The notes: a model not told the origin generated them from the sequence alone. DNA of 64,000 nt from Methylorubrum populi (GCA_036946625.1 JAQIIU010000002.1:310001-374000); one strand, 5' to 3'. Positions 17,502-27,073 are shown, counted from the first letter of the stretch. Made by a program: numbers and translations.

Positions 17502-18829
17502 GCGCGGTCGCCTTGGTCGAGGGAGATGGAGGAGCCGCCGCCATGCGCGTCGCCGGATCGCACGGCATGCGCCGCGGCCTGGACGCCGTGGGTGAGCTGT
17601 TGCGAGCGCTTCATGCGCTTCGCCCATGCGGGCTGGCCTCCCGCCGCTGGAGCTGCTGGAGCCGGGCCATCACCGTCCGGCGCGGCATCGCCGCCGACGG
17701 CACGGCTGCCGGCCTGGAAGCTGGAGCGGAGGCTGTCGGCCGCATGGTCGGCGGCGCGCTTCAACGGCGAGACGGCCGCCTTTCCGCCCGCGCTGGCGAC
17801 GTTGCCGAGGCCGGAAGCAACGCCGGCCATGCCGGACTGTCCGGCGATACCGGCCTGATAGGAGGTGGACGCGCCACCGGCGAGCGCCGCTCCACCGCGG
17901 GCGGTAGCGGCGGCACCACCAGCCAGCGCGGCCCCGCCGGACGCGACCGCGCCGATCGCGGCACCGCCGGCGGCCACCATGCCGCCGGCCGCCAGCCCGG
18001 TGCCGATCGCCGCGCCAGCGCCGAGCTGCGGCCCGCCGGAGACGAGGCCATTGGCGATGCCGGGACCGAAGATGCCCAAGCCCAGCAGCGACAGCGCGGC
18101 GAGCACGATCGCCATCGCGTCGTCGATGGTCGGCGTCCGGCCGCCGAAGCCGGCCGTGAACTGCGAGAACAGCGTCGAGCCGATCCCGACGATGACGGCG
18201 AGGACGAGAACCTTGATGCCCGACGAGATGACGTTGCCGAGCACGCGCTCGGCCATGAAGGCGGTCTTGCCGAACAGGCCGAACGGGATGAGCACGAAGC
18301 CGGCGAGCGTGGTCAGCTTGAACTCGATCAGCGTGACGAAGAGCTGGACGGCGAGGATGAAGAAGGCGAGCAGGATCAGCGCCCAGGCGAACAGCAGGCA
18401 GGTGATCTGGATGAAGTTCTCGAAGAACGACCAGTAGCCCATCAATCCGGAGATCGAGTCGAGCAGTGGGCGACCGGCATCGAGGCCGGTCTGCGCGACC
18501 TTGCCCGGCCGCATCAGGTCGGCGGCGGAGAAGCCGGTGCCGGACGCCTTCAGGCCAAGGCCGGCAAAGCTCTCGAAGACGATCTTCGCGAGGTTGTTCC
18601 AGTTGCCGATGATGTAGGCGAACACGCCGACGAACAGCGTCTTCCTGATGAGGCGGCCGATGATGTCGTCGCCGCCGCCCATCGACCAGAACAGCGCGGC
18701 GAGCGTCACGTCGATGACGATCAGCGTCGTCGCGATGAACGCGACCTCGCCGCCGAGCAGGCCGAACCCGCTGTCGATGTAGCGGGTGAAGACGCCGAGG
18801 AAGCTGTCGATGACGCCGGTGCCCTGCAT
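17498..18829 (-). CDS. trbL: TrbL, VirB6-like inner-membrane protein, copy 1
   Basis: This 443-residue polytopic protein has the same length as copy 2. Several hydrophobic segments lie in residues 25-270, for example LLFAWALILLAFFILAVQLF. A glycine/alanine-rich region follows (about 280-340), then a hydrophilic tail. It forms part of the inner-membrane DNA channel. The frame is intact. The ATG lies two bases after the trbK stop, and the 3' end overlaps trbF by 4 bases. Confidence 0.94.
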   Translation of the reverse strand: MQGTGVIDSFLGVFTRYIDSGFGLLGGEVAFIATTLIVIDVTLAALFWSMGGGDDIIGRLIRKTLFVGVFAYIIGNWNNLAKIVFESFAGLGLKASGTGFSAADLMRPGKVAQTGLDAGRPLLDSISGLMGYWSFFENFIQITCLLFAWALILLAFFILAVQLFVTLIEFKLTTLAGFVLIPFGLFGKTAFMAERVLGNVISSGIKVLVLAVIVGIGSTLFSQFTAGFGGRTPTIDDAMAIVLAALSLLGLGIFGPGIANGLVSGGPQLGAGAAIGTGLAAGGMVAAGGAAIGAVASGGAALAGGAAATARGGAALAGGASTSYQAGIAGQSGMAGVASGLGNVASAGGKAAVSPLKRAADHAADSLRSSFQAGSRAVGGDAAPDGDGPAPAAPAAGGQPAWAKRMKRSQQLTHGVQAAAHAVRSGDAHGGGSSISLDQGDRA

Positions 18830-18830
18830 C

Positions 18831-19115
18831 TCAGCGTTCCCCGTTCGGCTGCGGGGCGGGGGCAGGTTCCAGCCCGAGGAAGCGAGCGCGGTTGTCCGCC
18901 CACGTCTTCAGGCACGTCGCATCGCGCGTCGCGGCCGCGCCCATGAACCGGCAGCGGGCGAGCGCCTCGCGCATCGGATCGGCCGGCGCGGTCGATACCT
19001 CGACCGTGACCGGCACGACCGGCTTCTCCTCGCGCGTCATCTCGATCGCGGCGGCAGCGATGGCGATGCCGGCGAACGCGGCGGCACCGATGCGGGCGAG
19101 CGTCTTCCCCTCCAT
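18831..19115 (-). CDS. trbK: TrbK-alt, putative entry-exclusion protein, copy 1
   Basis: The 94-residue protein starts MEGKTLARIGAAAFAGIAIA with one membrane helix, then MTREEKPVVPVTVEVST. A conserved small C-terminal domain with two cysteines follows (ARCRFMG and CLKTWADNRARFLG). It sits between trbJ and trbL as in other Trb operons. The name rests on position and small-protein family resemblance. Confidence 0.85.
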   Translation of the reverse strand: MEGKTLARIGAAAFAGIAIAAAAIEMTREEKPVVPVTVEVSTAPADPMREALARCRFMGAAATRDATCLKTWADNRARFLGLEPAPAPQPNGER

Positions 19116-19123
19116 GACGTGCC

Positions 19124-19595
19124 TCAGTTGCCGCCGTTGAACATGCGCGCGTTGCCCGGCTGGTAGCCTGCGCCCGGCGCGAGGAAGCGGCGGCGCTGTT
19201 CGCGACCCTGTTCGGCCGCCGCCGCCCGCTCGGCATCCGACAGCGCCTGCGCACGCCCGTTCGCCGCCATCATGGCGGTGAGGTCGGCGAGCTGCTGCGC
19301 TTGGAGCGCGAGCAGCTGGTTGCCGGCCTGCGTCGCCTGCAAGGCGCCGGTGGCGCCCTGGCTGCGGGAGACGAGGTTCGCCATCTCGGCACGGTTGCTG
19401 TCGATGTTGCCGACGACGCCCGCCTGCACGCGCATCGCGTCCTGCAACCCGCCGACCGTGTTCTGCCAGCGGCTCCGCGCGTCGATGACGAGCTGCCGGT
19501 CCGTCGCCGACATCGACGCGCTGCCGTACTGGCGCTGGAACGCCTGGTCGATCGAGCGCACGTCGAAGGCGATGTTCTGGGCCTGCTGGGCCGCG
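19124..19595 (-). pseudogene. trbJ: trbJ copy 1, 5' part missing
   Basis: Only the C-terminal two thirds remains, from QNIAFDVRSIDQAFQ to NARMFNGGN. It aligns with the intact gene at 48591-49352. The upstream side stops at the 51-bp repeat at 19590, so the signal peptide, start codon and promoter are lost. TrbJ is a VirB5-like periplasmic or surface pilus component. This truncation also removes the upstream half of the operon (trbB to trbE) from the inverted block. Confidence 0.92.
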
Positions 19596-19640
19596 CCAGA
19601 CCCGGATGAGCACTATGTCTACGCTATACCCCTCTAAACC
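19590..19640 (-). repeat. 51-bp inverted repeat, right copy
   Basis: Read on the minus strand it starts GGTTTAGAGGGGTATAGCGT and continues as in the left copy at 11886-11936, with 3 differences. It abuts the trbJ fragment directly. The host sequences at the two copies (DUF2274 end and trbJ interior) are unrelated, so the repeat itself is the shared unit. Confidence 0.85.
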
Positions 19641-19736
19641 CCGATGAAGTCGACCTCCCCCGCCAAGCTGATGATCGATAGCCATCATGGGATCTATGCG
19701 TAGCCACCTCTGCAGGTCCAATGCTGGCGATATCGG

Positions 19737-20504
19737 CTATCGCTCCCAGCGTGTCTCAGTCGCGAGATATTCCCAAATAACGGTTTTCACCGTCACGGCG
19801 TCGGACCAATCGATGGAGTAGCGGTAGCGGCCAGGCTCCACCGTGACCCATCCGCCGACCATCGCATCTTCGTCGAGTAACTGGACGGTCATGCGGCTGC
19901 CGACCTCCGGCCATACGGCGACGTCGCCGCCGGTGCCGGCGGCTTCAAAGGCATCGCGCTGCTCGGCGTTCAGCTGCTCCAGCGGGACGAAGGCGACATG
20001 GTCCGGATCGGCAAGCAGCGGCTCGCCGATCTCGTGATAGGCATGACCGCGTGCATTTTTGACAATGACACGCCGCACCTTATCGCGGTCCGGGAAGAGC
20101 GTGAACGGCTTCAGGTCATCGAAAAGTAGAAGCTGCCCGTCAGGCCCATTCTTAAGTGATCGAACCACATGCCGATTGCTCCGCAGGATGGTGGCCGCAT
20201 CGGGGTGCTTCGCCTGATCGGGATAAAGGCTGCCGGCCATGACTGCGTGTAGGACGCAAAGAAAATAGTTCTCATCGGGCGAAAAGCTGGAATTGCAACG
20301 TCGGCAGACGACTACCTGCGGCAGGTAATCGAGCTCGTCACCGAAACCCCGATCATACTTCGCGCCGCGCTCACGAAGCAACTTCGTCAGGAGCGACTTG
20401 GTCGGGACGTGGTCACGGTTGCTTTCGATATTTGCGATGACGTCACCGCAGTGGATGCACCACGCTTTCAGCCGACCATCGGTAAAGTCTTCAATCTCCA
20501 GCAT
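19737..20504 (-). CDS. HNH-type nuclease associated with the Vsr/methylase cluster
   Basis: The start at 20504 gives MLEIEDFTDGRLKAWCIHCG, a 255-residue protein. A longer frame begins at 20603. WCIHCGDVI, SNRDHVPTKSLL and VVCRRCNSSFSPDENYF together give two CxxC pairs and a DH motif of HNH fingers. The C-terminal half is predicted to be beta-rich and is unfamiliar. It overlaps vsr slightly on the same strand, so it is the second gene of a two-gene unit divergent from the methylase. HNH genes are known companions of MORC/MutL-type restriction clusters. Confidence 0.75.
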   Translation of the reverse strand: MLEIEDFTDGRLKAWCIHCGDVIANIESNRDHVPTKSLLTKLLRERGAKYDRGFGDELDYLPQVVVCRRCNSSFSPDENYFLCVLHAVMAGSLYPDQAKHPDAATILRSNRHVVRSLKNGPDGQLLLFDDLKPFTLFPDRDKVRRVIVKNARGHAYHEIGEPLLADPDHVAFVPLEQLNAEQRDAFEAAGTGGDVAVWPEVGSRMTVQLLDEDAMVGGWVTVEPGRYRYSIDWSDAVTVKTVIWEYLATETRWER

Positions 20505-21045
20505 TAATGACCAGTCCGCCATTGCGAGGCTCGCTTGCAGCACAGGCAACTTCGTTCTGCTTTTCAGGTTTAAGAGGCCTTGCCCCGGTATCAGAGAAAT
20601 CATGATCCGCGGCTAGCCTTCGGCTTTCCAGCATTTCGATTGCCGAGCGCCACAAAGCCTTGACTTCTGTGGCAATGGCAGCAGGATCTTCATATACCTG
20701 ATGCTCCCAGTATCGAAGCACCTGCCAACCCTCCGCGACAAGGCTGGCAGTGACAGCGAGATCACGTTCGCGGTTGCGATCGAGTTTGGCATTCCAGTAG
20801 GCTGCATTTGACTTCGGTCTGGTGCCATGCGCCGGGCAACCATGCCAAAAGCAGCCGTCGATAAACACAGCCATCTTCGCGCGCGTAAAGACGATATCAG
20901 GCCTGCCCGGCAGCTTTAACTTGGTCCGAAAACGAAGGCCGCTTGCGAACAACAGCCGTCGCAGCGCGATTTCGGGCTTCGTGTTTGCCGAGCGAATGCG
21001 TGACATGCAGCGACTGCGCTGCATAGGCGTCATCAGGTCAGTCAT
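20491..21045 (-). CDS. vsr: very short patch repair endonuclease Vsr
   Basis: This 184-residue protein starts MTDLMTPMQRSRCMSRIRSA. The Vsr core follows: NTKPEIALRRLLFASGLRFR, LPGRPDIVFTRAKMAVFIDG (catalytic D) and CFWHGCPAHGTRPKSN (zinc and active site). It nicks 5' to the T in T:G mismatches made by deamination of 5-methylcytosine. In MORC-type clusters it may instead be the restriction nuclease. It diverges from the C5 methylase, with starts 38 bp apart. Confidence 0.93.
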   Translation of the reverse strand: MTDLMTPMQRSRCMSRIRSANTKPEIALRRLLFASGLRFRTKLKLPGRPDIVFTRAKMAVFIDGCFWHGCPAHGTRPKSNAAYWNAKLDRNRERDLAVTASLVAEGWQVLRYWEHQVYEDPAAIATEVKALWRSAIEMLESRRLAADHDFSDTGARPLKPEKQNEVACAASEPRNGGLVINAGD

Positions 21046-21083
21046 GCATTTTCTGGCAGATCGTTCTGGCGAATCCGCATTTT

Positions 21084-22151
21084 GTGAGCTACCCTCCCGC
21101 ACGCGGAGTGCTGGCTTCAGGAGCAAGGGATGCGTACGTGCTGCTGAGCCTTTTTTGTGGCGCTGGCGGACTGGATTTAGGTTTTGAACGGGCAGGCTTC
21201 AAGATCGGGCTCGCGTTCGACAAGAAGGCGGACAGCGTTCTCTCCTACAATCATAACCGTCCGAAGCCGTCACACGGTCATTGCATTGATGTAAACGACA
21301 TTTCGCTGGAGTCGCTTGACCGGCTGTGGGGTGGGACGTGCGCGCCCGAGGGTGTCATCGGCGGCCCTCCATGCCAGAGCTTCAGTCAGGCGAACCGCTC
21401 AATAACGGAAGCTGATCCCCGGCACCAGCTTCCACTTGTATATGCCCGCCTTCTCAAAGCGCTTAACAGCCGAAATCCGGTAAAATTCTTTGTGATGGAG
21501 AATGTCAAGGGGCTTCGTAGCGGGCTGCACGCTCACCGGCTCGTATTGTTTAAGAAAGCTCTTGCTGACGCGGGATTCCATGTGTCGGAACAACTTCTAA
21601 ATGCGGCAGACTATGATACGCCACAGAACCGGGAGCGGTTATTCATCGTTGGCTTGAATAAGCAATTGTTCGGAAAAACAAATTGGCGCCGACCTGCGAA
21701 GGCTCCGGTGTCGCGCAGAAGTCGTCCACTTAGCTCTGTTCTCGGCGGACTGCCTGAACCCGTTCATTTTACGAAGACCGCCGATCCAGAAACTTTCCCG
21801 TTTCATCGCAATCGTTGGTGCATGGCGCCCAAGTCGTCACGCTTTACCAATGGCGGCCTTGTTGAGGGCGATAGCAGCTACAGAAGTTTTAAGGTGCTCG
21901 CGTGGGACAGGCCGAGCGTAACCGTGGCGTATGGACACCGAGAAGTCCACGTTCATCCTAATTGCCACCGTCGACTGAGTGTTTACGAGGCGATGCTGCT
22001 TCAGGGCTTCCCGCATTCCTACGAGTTGCGGGGATCGCTGTCGTCGCAAATCGATCAGGTCAGTGAAGCCGTTCCGCCCACTATGGCAGAGGCGGTCGCC
22101 CGATCCGTCTATTCGCTGCTTGCACGTCTGGAAGAGTCAGATGCCGCCTGA
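21084..22151 (+). CDS. dcm: C5-cytosine DNA methyltransferase (Dcm-like)
   Basis: This 355-residue protein has a GTG start. Motif I is LLSLFCGAGGLDLGFERAGF. Motif IV is GVIGGPPCQSFSQ with the catalytic cysteine. Motif VI is FFVMENVKGL, motif VIII is ADYDTPQNRERLFIVG, and the C-terminal motif X region is AVPPTMAEAVARSVY. All catalytic parts are present. With Vsr, HNH and the MORC ATPase it forms a modification-linked defence cluster in which methylation would mark self DNA. Confidence 0.93.
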   Translation: MSYPPARGVLASGARDAYVLLSLFCGAGGLDLGFERAGFKIGLAFDKKADSVLSYNHNRPKPSHGHCIDVNDISLESLDRLWGGTCAPEGVIGGPPCQSFSQANRSITEADPRHQLPLVYARLLKALNSRNPVKFFVMENVKGLRSGLHAHRLVLFKKALADAGFHVSEQLLNAADYDTPQNRERLFIVGLNKQLFGKTNWRRPAKAPVSRRSRPLSSVLGGLPEPVHFTKTADPETFPFHRNRWCMAPKSSRFTNGGLVEGDSSYRSFKVLAWDRPSVTVAYGHREVHVHPNCHRRLSVYEAMLLQGFPHSYELRGSLSSQIDQVSEAVPPTMAEAVARSVYSLLARLEESDAA

Positions 22152-22183
22152 CGCGCTTGGCTTGGCTCTCATAACAACTGCGG

Positions 22184-24185
22184 ATGAACATGGTGGCTGA
22201 CGAGCCAGACGCAGACGAAGCGCGCGCGGCTGCCGTGGGGGCAGACGAGCAGCGCTTTACGGCAGAAATGCGGGCATCCCGCACGTCGGGCAACCCTGCG
22301 GAAGCGGTTCTGCGAACCGATGACCGAGTGCTGGCGAGGATCACCGAATGGCATCTATCGCCAGCCATCTTCCGCGCTTCGAGAGCTTATCTCCAACGCC
22401 TACGATGCAGACGCCACCGAGGTGTACATTGACACCGATGCTCCGCGGTACAACCGCATTGAGGTTCGGGATAATGGGCGTAGGATGGACGAAGAGGCCC
22501 TCTCTCGCCTGATTCATCATATCGGCGGAAGTTCCAAGCGAACAAGCTTTGGGAAGAACGTTGGCACTACGTCACAGGATGATGCTACCCTGTCTCCCGG
22601 AGGCCGGCGGCTGATCGGCAAGATTGGCATTGGACTATTCTCCGTCAGCCAACTGACTTCGCATTTTCAAATTATCACGAAAATTGAGGGTCGTGATTAT
22701 CGTCTTGTCGCCGATGTGATATTGAGAACATATGTAGAGGATGACGCGAGCGAAGCCGAGACTTTTGAAACAGGAAAGGTCAGGGTTCTCGCGGTAGCGG
22801 CGGACGATGTTCAGTCTCATGGCACTCAGATAATTCTTCGTCAGCTTCATCCACGCGCGCGGAATATTCTGCGCAGCAAGGAGCGCTGGGATCGCTACTA
22901 TGAGCAGCAGGCGCTGGATGAAAGCGAGCGTGACCCAGCGGTTTCGCGTCCAGCTTACCACATTGGTGTTCTGGAGAAGGAGCCCGATCCCGCAGATGGC
23001 GCCCTAGTATTCAAGGAGCAGCCCGCCCTTCCGTGGAAGGATGGGGACGCGCCCTTAGCCAAGTTTGAGAAGCTGCGTGATGCGCTTTCGGAGCAGGTCG
23101 GAACGGCGACGGAGCGGCCGGAGCTGGCTATAACGCTTGATACTTACCTGACCATGCTCTGGGCACTGAGTCTGGCTGCGCCGCTTGAGTATCTCGGGAA
23201 GCACCCATTCGATCTGACGCAGGATGATGATCCTGCTCCCTATCTCCTGACGAATGCTCGCGGTCGCGCAGCAAAAATAGAGCTAAAGCACGGAGAGCGC
23301 ATCCGTGATGCAACCGGGTTAACGGCGAGGGCAGAGGCGGCAGCGGGCGGTTTCAAGGTTTTTGTTGATGGCGTTGAGCTTCGTCGCCCTGTCACGTTCG
23401 GCTGGTGGCCGTCAGAGCGGCAGGCAATCAAGAATCCGCTGATCTTCGTTGGGCGTTATGCGCCCGACCTTTCGAAGATACCCGCATCAGTCCGCGGTGG
23501 CGAGCTCGAATTCGAGGCTTATTTATTCTGGAACTCGAAGGTGGTTCCGAAAGAGAATAACGGCGTCCTCGTTCGGATTAATGGGGCGAGTGGAGCCTTG
23601 TTCGACGACACATTCATGAAATATCAAGTGTCAGAACAAACACGGCTTCGTCAGACCACAGCCGAGATTTTTGTAACGAAGGGTCTTGATGCTGCTCTAA
23701 ACATAGATCGTGAGTCGTTTAACTTCGCTCATCCACACTATGTCTTGCTAAGTAACTGGCTTCACCGCGCTCTCCGGCAGCTCGCAAACACGCAAAAGGC
23801 ACTGGCAGAAGCCATCCGGGTTGAACAATCCCAAGAGCGCAAGGCGGAGGATACGGATCGACTGAACCGCTTCGTAGAGCAGTCGTGGCATTCGGCGAGG
23901 AAAGATAGCACTGAACGCCCGCCTTCGGTTGAAGTGGTAACCAGTCTGGAAGCAGCGGCAATTCGGCGTCAGCAAGGCATTATCGCCTTGGACCGTACAA
24001 AGCTGCCCGCAGCAAATCCGGCTGGAAAGAACGCGGCTAAAGAAACCGTGGAACGCGAACAGAAACTTAGGGCTGTGGCAACCATTCTGGATGGCTTTGG
24101 TGTGTTGGGTGATATGCCATACGATGAACAGCATCGGCTGCTTGATGCCATCTTGACCGTATTCTTCAATGACGCTCAGCCATGA
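22184..24185 (+). CDS. MORC/Hsp90-type GHKL ATPase, frameshifted near its start
   Basis: The main frame (22320-24185, 621 residues) has the GHKL N-box RELISNAYDADATEV, then VRDNGRRMDEEAL and a G-box region RLIGKIGIGLFSVSQ. The first 54 codons lie in a different frame from ATG 22184, ending VLRTDDRVLARITE. Skipping one T at about 22349 joins this to GIYRQPSSALRELIS, the usual order in this family. The gene thus has one extra base, or is misread. MORC-like ATPases with methylase, Vsr and HNH genes were described by Iyer and colleagues as restriction-type systems. Confidence 0.8.
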
Positions 24186-25369
24186 CCGAAGAGGTGGAGG
24201 GCGGCAACGACGCCGATAATGATCTGGAGGAAATCAACCAGTCCGAGGCGGTGCACGCCTTGGAGCCAGCGAAGAAGTTCGCTGCATGGCATCATCCACG
24301 CAAGCAATTTGTTCGCATTCAGCAATGGTGCGCAGAAGTTCGAAAGCTTATTCCGCAACTAGGCCTTCGTCAGGGGGAGTCATTTAGGTATCTGACGCTT
24401 CCTGGAAATGAACTTTTTGATGTACGTGCATTACATGGTGTTTGTGCAGCGCTTGACGTCAAACTCCGCTATCTCGGCTTCAACAGCGTCGGAGTGAACA
24501 CGCCGGACCAGCTCGAACTTGCCCTGTCGCAGAGTGAGGTAAGGGCGCTGTCCTCGATAGATGAGTTCTCTGCTGTGATCGAGGACCGGTTGGAAACGGT
24601 TGCTAACGATCGCAGTCCCGGGTTGCTTCGTGCGAAGCAGGACGGGCCGTTTCACGCAATCAATTTGGATCTTTGTGAGTCGATTGCGTTCCGCGAGATC
24701 GGGCACTCGAAAGGAAGCCCCCTTAAAGCAACGGGCAAGCTGCTGGAGCTTCAGTTAAAATCAGCAAATCCGTGGCTGCTGTTCATCACTACCAAGGCTC
24801 AACCAGCACTTGTGGGCGACTTCGCACGTGAGGGATTCATGCGCGCGGTTAACTCAAATGTCGAAGCAAGTGGTGAGTTTCGGAGCAAGCTAGCCGAGTT
24901 GATCTCCAGCGATTTGGATAATCTTGATGCCGAGCTTGCGGCAGCATGGGCCACTCAAGACGCAGATTTCTTGAGGCTGTTCTGCACGGGGTTGGGGAAA
25001 TGGCTGCTTGGTATTCTTGCCAATGCCGCTCCGCCTCGTGCTCTCAGTCTATTAAGCGCCTGCTATTATCAGTCAGGTCCTGATGGCCCTGATATGCTGT
25101 CGCTGGCTTTTCTTTGTGGCGGCGCTGCTCAGCCGGTGATCGATCCAACTGTCATTCTCCCGGCCGCCGCCTTGCCTGCCGCGCCATCCGAAGTGGAGTC
25201 AGCACTTCAACTTGCTGCGCAGATCGGCGTGATGTTCGATCTCGATGCGAAGCTTTTGGCTGACGAGCAGCTTCGTGAAAAGCTCATCAACCAAGCTGGC
25301 CGGTTGATGTCGACAGCGCGTTATTCAGAGGAAGCTTACGGCGAGTGGGCGCGTGCAAGCTTCGCCTGA
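24182..25369 (+). CDS. uncharacterised protein of the MORC/Vsr/methylase cluster
   Basis: This 395-residue protein has an ATG overlapping the ATPase stop (ATGA), so the two are translationally coupled. An acidic N-terminus is followed by HHPRKQFVRIQQWCAEVRKL and FRYLTLPGNELFDVRALHG, then LRYLGFNS. These look like the opening of a Rossmann-type, perhaps nucleotide- or SAM-binding fold. The later part is helical with KANPWLLFITTKAQ-like beta segments. I do not recognise catalytic residues. The tight coupling argues that it is a core component of the system. Confidence 0.7.
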   Translation: MTEEVEGGNDADNDLEEINQSEAVHALEPAKKFAAWHHPRKQFVRIQQWCAEVRKLIPQLGLRQGESFRYLTLPGNELFDVRALHGVCAALDVKLRYLGFNSVGVNTPDQLELALSQSEVRALSSIDEFSAVIEDRLETVANDRSPGLLRAKQDGPFHAINLDLCESIAFREIGHSKGSPLKATGKLLELQLKSANPWLLFITTKAQPALVGDFAREGFMRAVNSNVEASGEFRSKLAELISSDLDNLDAELAAAWATQDADFLRLFCTGLGKWLLGILANAAPPRALSLLSACYYQSGPDGPDMLSLAFLCGGAAQPVIDPTVILPAAALPAAPSEVESALQLAAQIGVMFDLDAKLLADEQLREKLINQAGRLMSTARYSEEAYGEWARASFA

Positions 25370-25445
25370 GCTAGGAGAGCCATCAAATCAACCGAGGTCC
25401 GTAGCCATACTACGCAACTCGTTTATCGGAGGCGCACGTCGCACC

Positions 25446-26129
25446 ATGCGGCGGGCAACTGATTTAATTGGGTTTGTGCTGTTTGCCTTGGCCATCCTTC
25501 TTACGGGAGTGGCCGGCTGGGCTGCGGTCGAAAGTGTAGTGAGATCTGGTTGGAGTTCTGATGCTGCGGCTTGGACTCAAGCGGCGGGATCAATCGCTGC
25601 CATTGCTGGTGCCGCTTGGCTGGCCCAGAGCGAAGCGCGCCGGTCGCGAAAACTTCGGCGTGCTCATCACGAGGAAGCAGCATGGTACGTTCGATTTGCC
25701 GTACAACAGGCTCAATTTGAAAGTCATATAATAGCGGCCGAACTTGTAAACCGAAATACGCCCGTGACCAAGGCAGACATTCGCGATTGGCGTCAGCGTG
25801 CGATGACTTCGGCCCTTAGTTTGGAAGCGCTCGGTTCTAAAATCGAGCATATCCATCCCGCAGTCACACAGGTGATTTCCAACGCGAAGATCCTGATAGA
25901 TGACTTGGTGACCGATTTGAAATCCGCTGCCGTCGCCTTAGACAGCGGAGACCAGCCGGACGATGATTTGAAGGGGCATCTGGTTGGGCCCCACCGTGCT
26001 CTCTTGGATTTACTTGAGCTGTACGATGCTCGAATGCGTGGTGTTCGAGCCGTGCTTGATGACGAAAACGACGCTCTACCCATTCGCTCCTGGACAGGTT
26101 GGAATACTGAGAATCCTGTCGGAAGGTAA
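25446..26129 (+). CDS. two-helix membrane protein, possible effector
   Basis: I prefer the ATG at 25446 (MRRATDLIGFVLFALAILLT), with GGAGG 13 bases upstream, over the ATG at 25353 that overlaps the previous gene. The protein has a membrane helix at residues 7-28 and a second hydrophobic stretch (WTQAAGSIAAIAGAAWLAQS, about 43-62). A basic, helical cytoplasmic region of about 165 residues follows. It resembles small two-helix membrane effectors of defence systems, but no family match is certain. It is the last gene of the cluster. Confidence 0.6.
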   Translation: MRRATDLIGFVLFALAILLTGVAGWAAVESVVRSGWSSDAAAWTQAAGSIAAIAGAAWLAQSEARRSRKLRRAHHEEAAWYVRFAVQQAQFESHIIAAELVNRNTPVTKADIRDWRQRAMTSALSLEALGSKIEHIHPAVTQVISNAKILIDDLVTDLKSAAVALDSGDQPDDDLKGHLVGPHRALLDLLELYDARMRGVRAVLDDENDALPIRSWTGWNTENPVGR

Positions 26130-26382
26130 ACGGCTGACCCGAAGCGCGTCAGACGCGATACAATCGTGTTTGGACGGAAAACCGGTCAATTCACCTGGTT
26201 TCCAGTGCTTAGGGCTCTGCCCTCGGCGCCCTTCGGATCATCTTCCGCCCAGCTTCCTTCGCCTTCGGCTTCGTGCAGCAGGGTCCCCGCGAAGACGCCC
26301 CTCCGGTTGCACACCCGGTCTCGCCGACGGGCAGGAGGTCAGACGCGGCGCTGCGCTGACCTCCAGACCGAAGGACAAGGCT

Positions 26383-27051
26383 ATGACCGCCACCGCCCAG
26401 GCTCCCCGCAACACGATCTTCAACGGCGATTGCATTGACGTGATGCAGGCGTTCGACACCGGCAGCATCGACTTCATCCTGACCGATCCGCCCTACGTCA
26501 CCAACTATCGCGACCGGCAGGGCCGCAGCGTCGCCAACGACGACAACGGGCGCTGGCTCAAGCCCGCCTTCGCCGAGATGCACCGGGTGTTGAAGGACGG
26601 CGGGTTCGCGGTCAGCTTCTACGGCTGGAACAAGGTGGACCTGTTCATGGAGGCGTGGCGCGCGGCGGGCTTCCGCATCGTCGGGCATCTGGTGTTCCGC
26701 AAGCGGTATGCGTCGTCGTCGCGGTTCCTGCGCTACGAGCACGAGCAGGCGTATCTTCTCGCCAAGGGCAATCCCCGGATGCCGGCACGTGTCATCCCCG
26801 ACGTGATCGACTTCCCCTACAGCGGCAACAAGCTCCACCCGACGCAGAAGCCGGTCGAAGCGTTGCGCCCCTTGATCGAGGCGTTCACCCGACCGGGCGA
26901 ACTGGTGCTGGACCCGTTCAGCGGATCGGGATCGACGCTGGCGGCGGCGCAGGCGCTGGGCCGCGACTGGGTCGGGATCGAACTGGACAATGGTCACTAT
27001 CACACCGCGTCCCGCCGGCTGGCGGAGGCGAACCGCAGGGCAGCCGCATAG
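26383..27051 (+). CDS. beta-class DNA methyltransferase (N6-A or N4-C)
   Basis: This 222-residue protein has the order DPPY then FxGxG. IFNGDCIDVMQAF is followed by FILTDPPYVTNY (motif IV), and at the C-terminus LHPTQKPVEALRPLIEAF and LVLDPFSGSGSTLAAAQALG (motif I). AAGGA lies upstream of the start. There is no nuclease partner nearby, so it is an orphan methylase, perhaps protecting or timing the element. It opens the plus-strand ICE gene set. Confidence 0.92.
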   Translation: MTATAQAPRNTIFNGDCIDVMQAFDTGSIDFILTDPPYVTNYRDRQGRSVANDDNGRWLKPAFAEMHRVLKDGGFAVSFYGWNKVDLFMEAWRAAGFRIVGHLVFRKRYASSSRFLRYEHEQAYLLAKGNPRMPARVIPDVIDFPYSGNKLHPTQKPVEALRPLIEAFTRPGELVLDPFSGSGSTLAAAQALGRDWVGIELDNGHYHTASRRLAEANRRAAA

Positions 27052-27073
27052 GCTGCCTCACATCGTCATCAGT

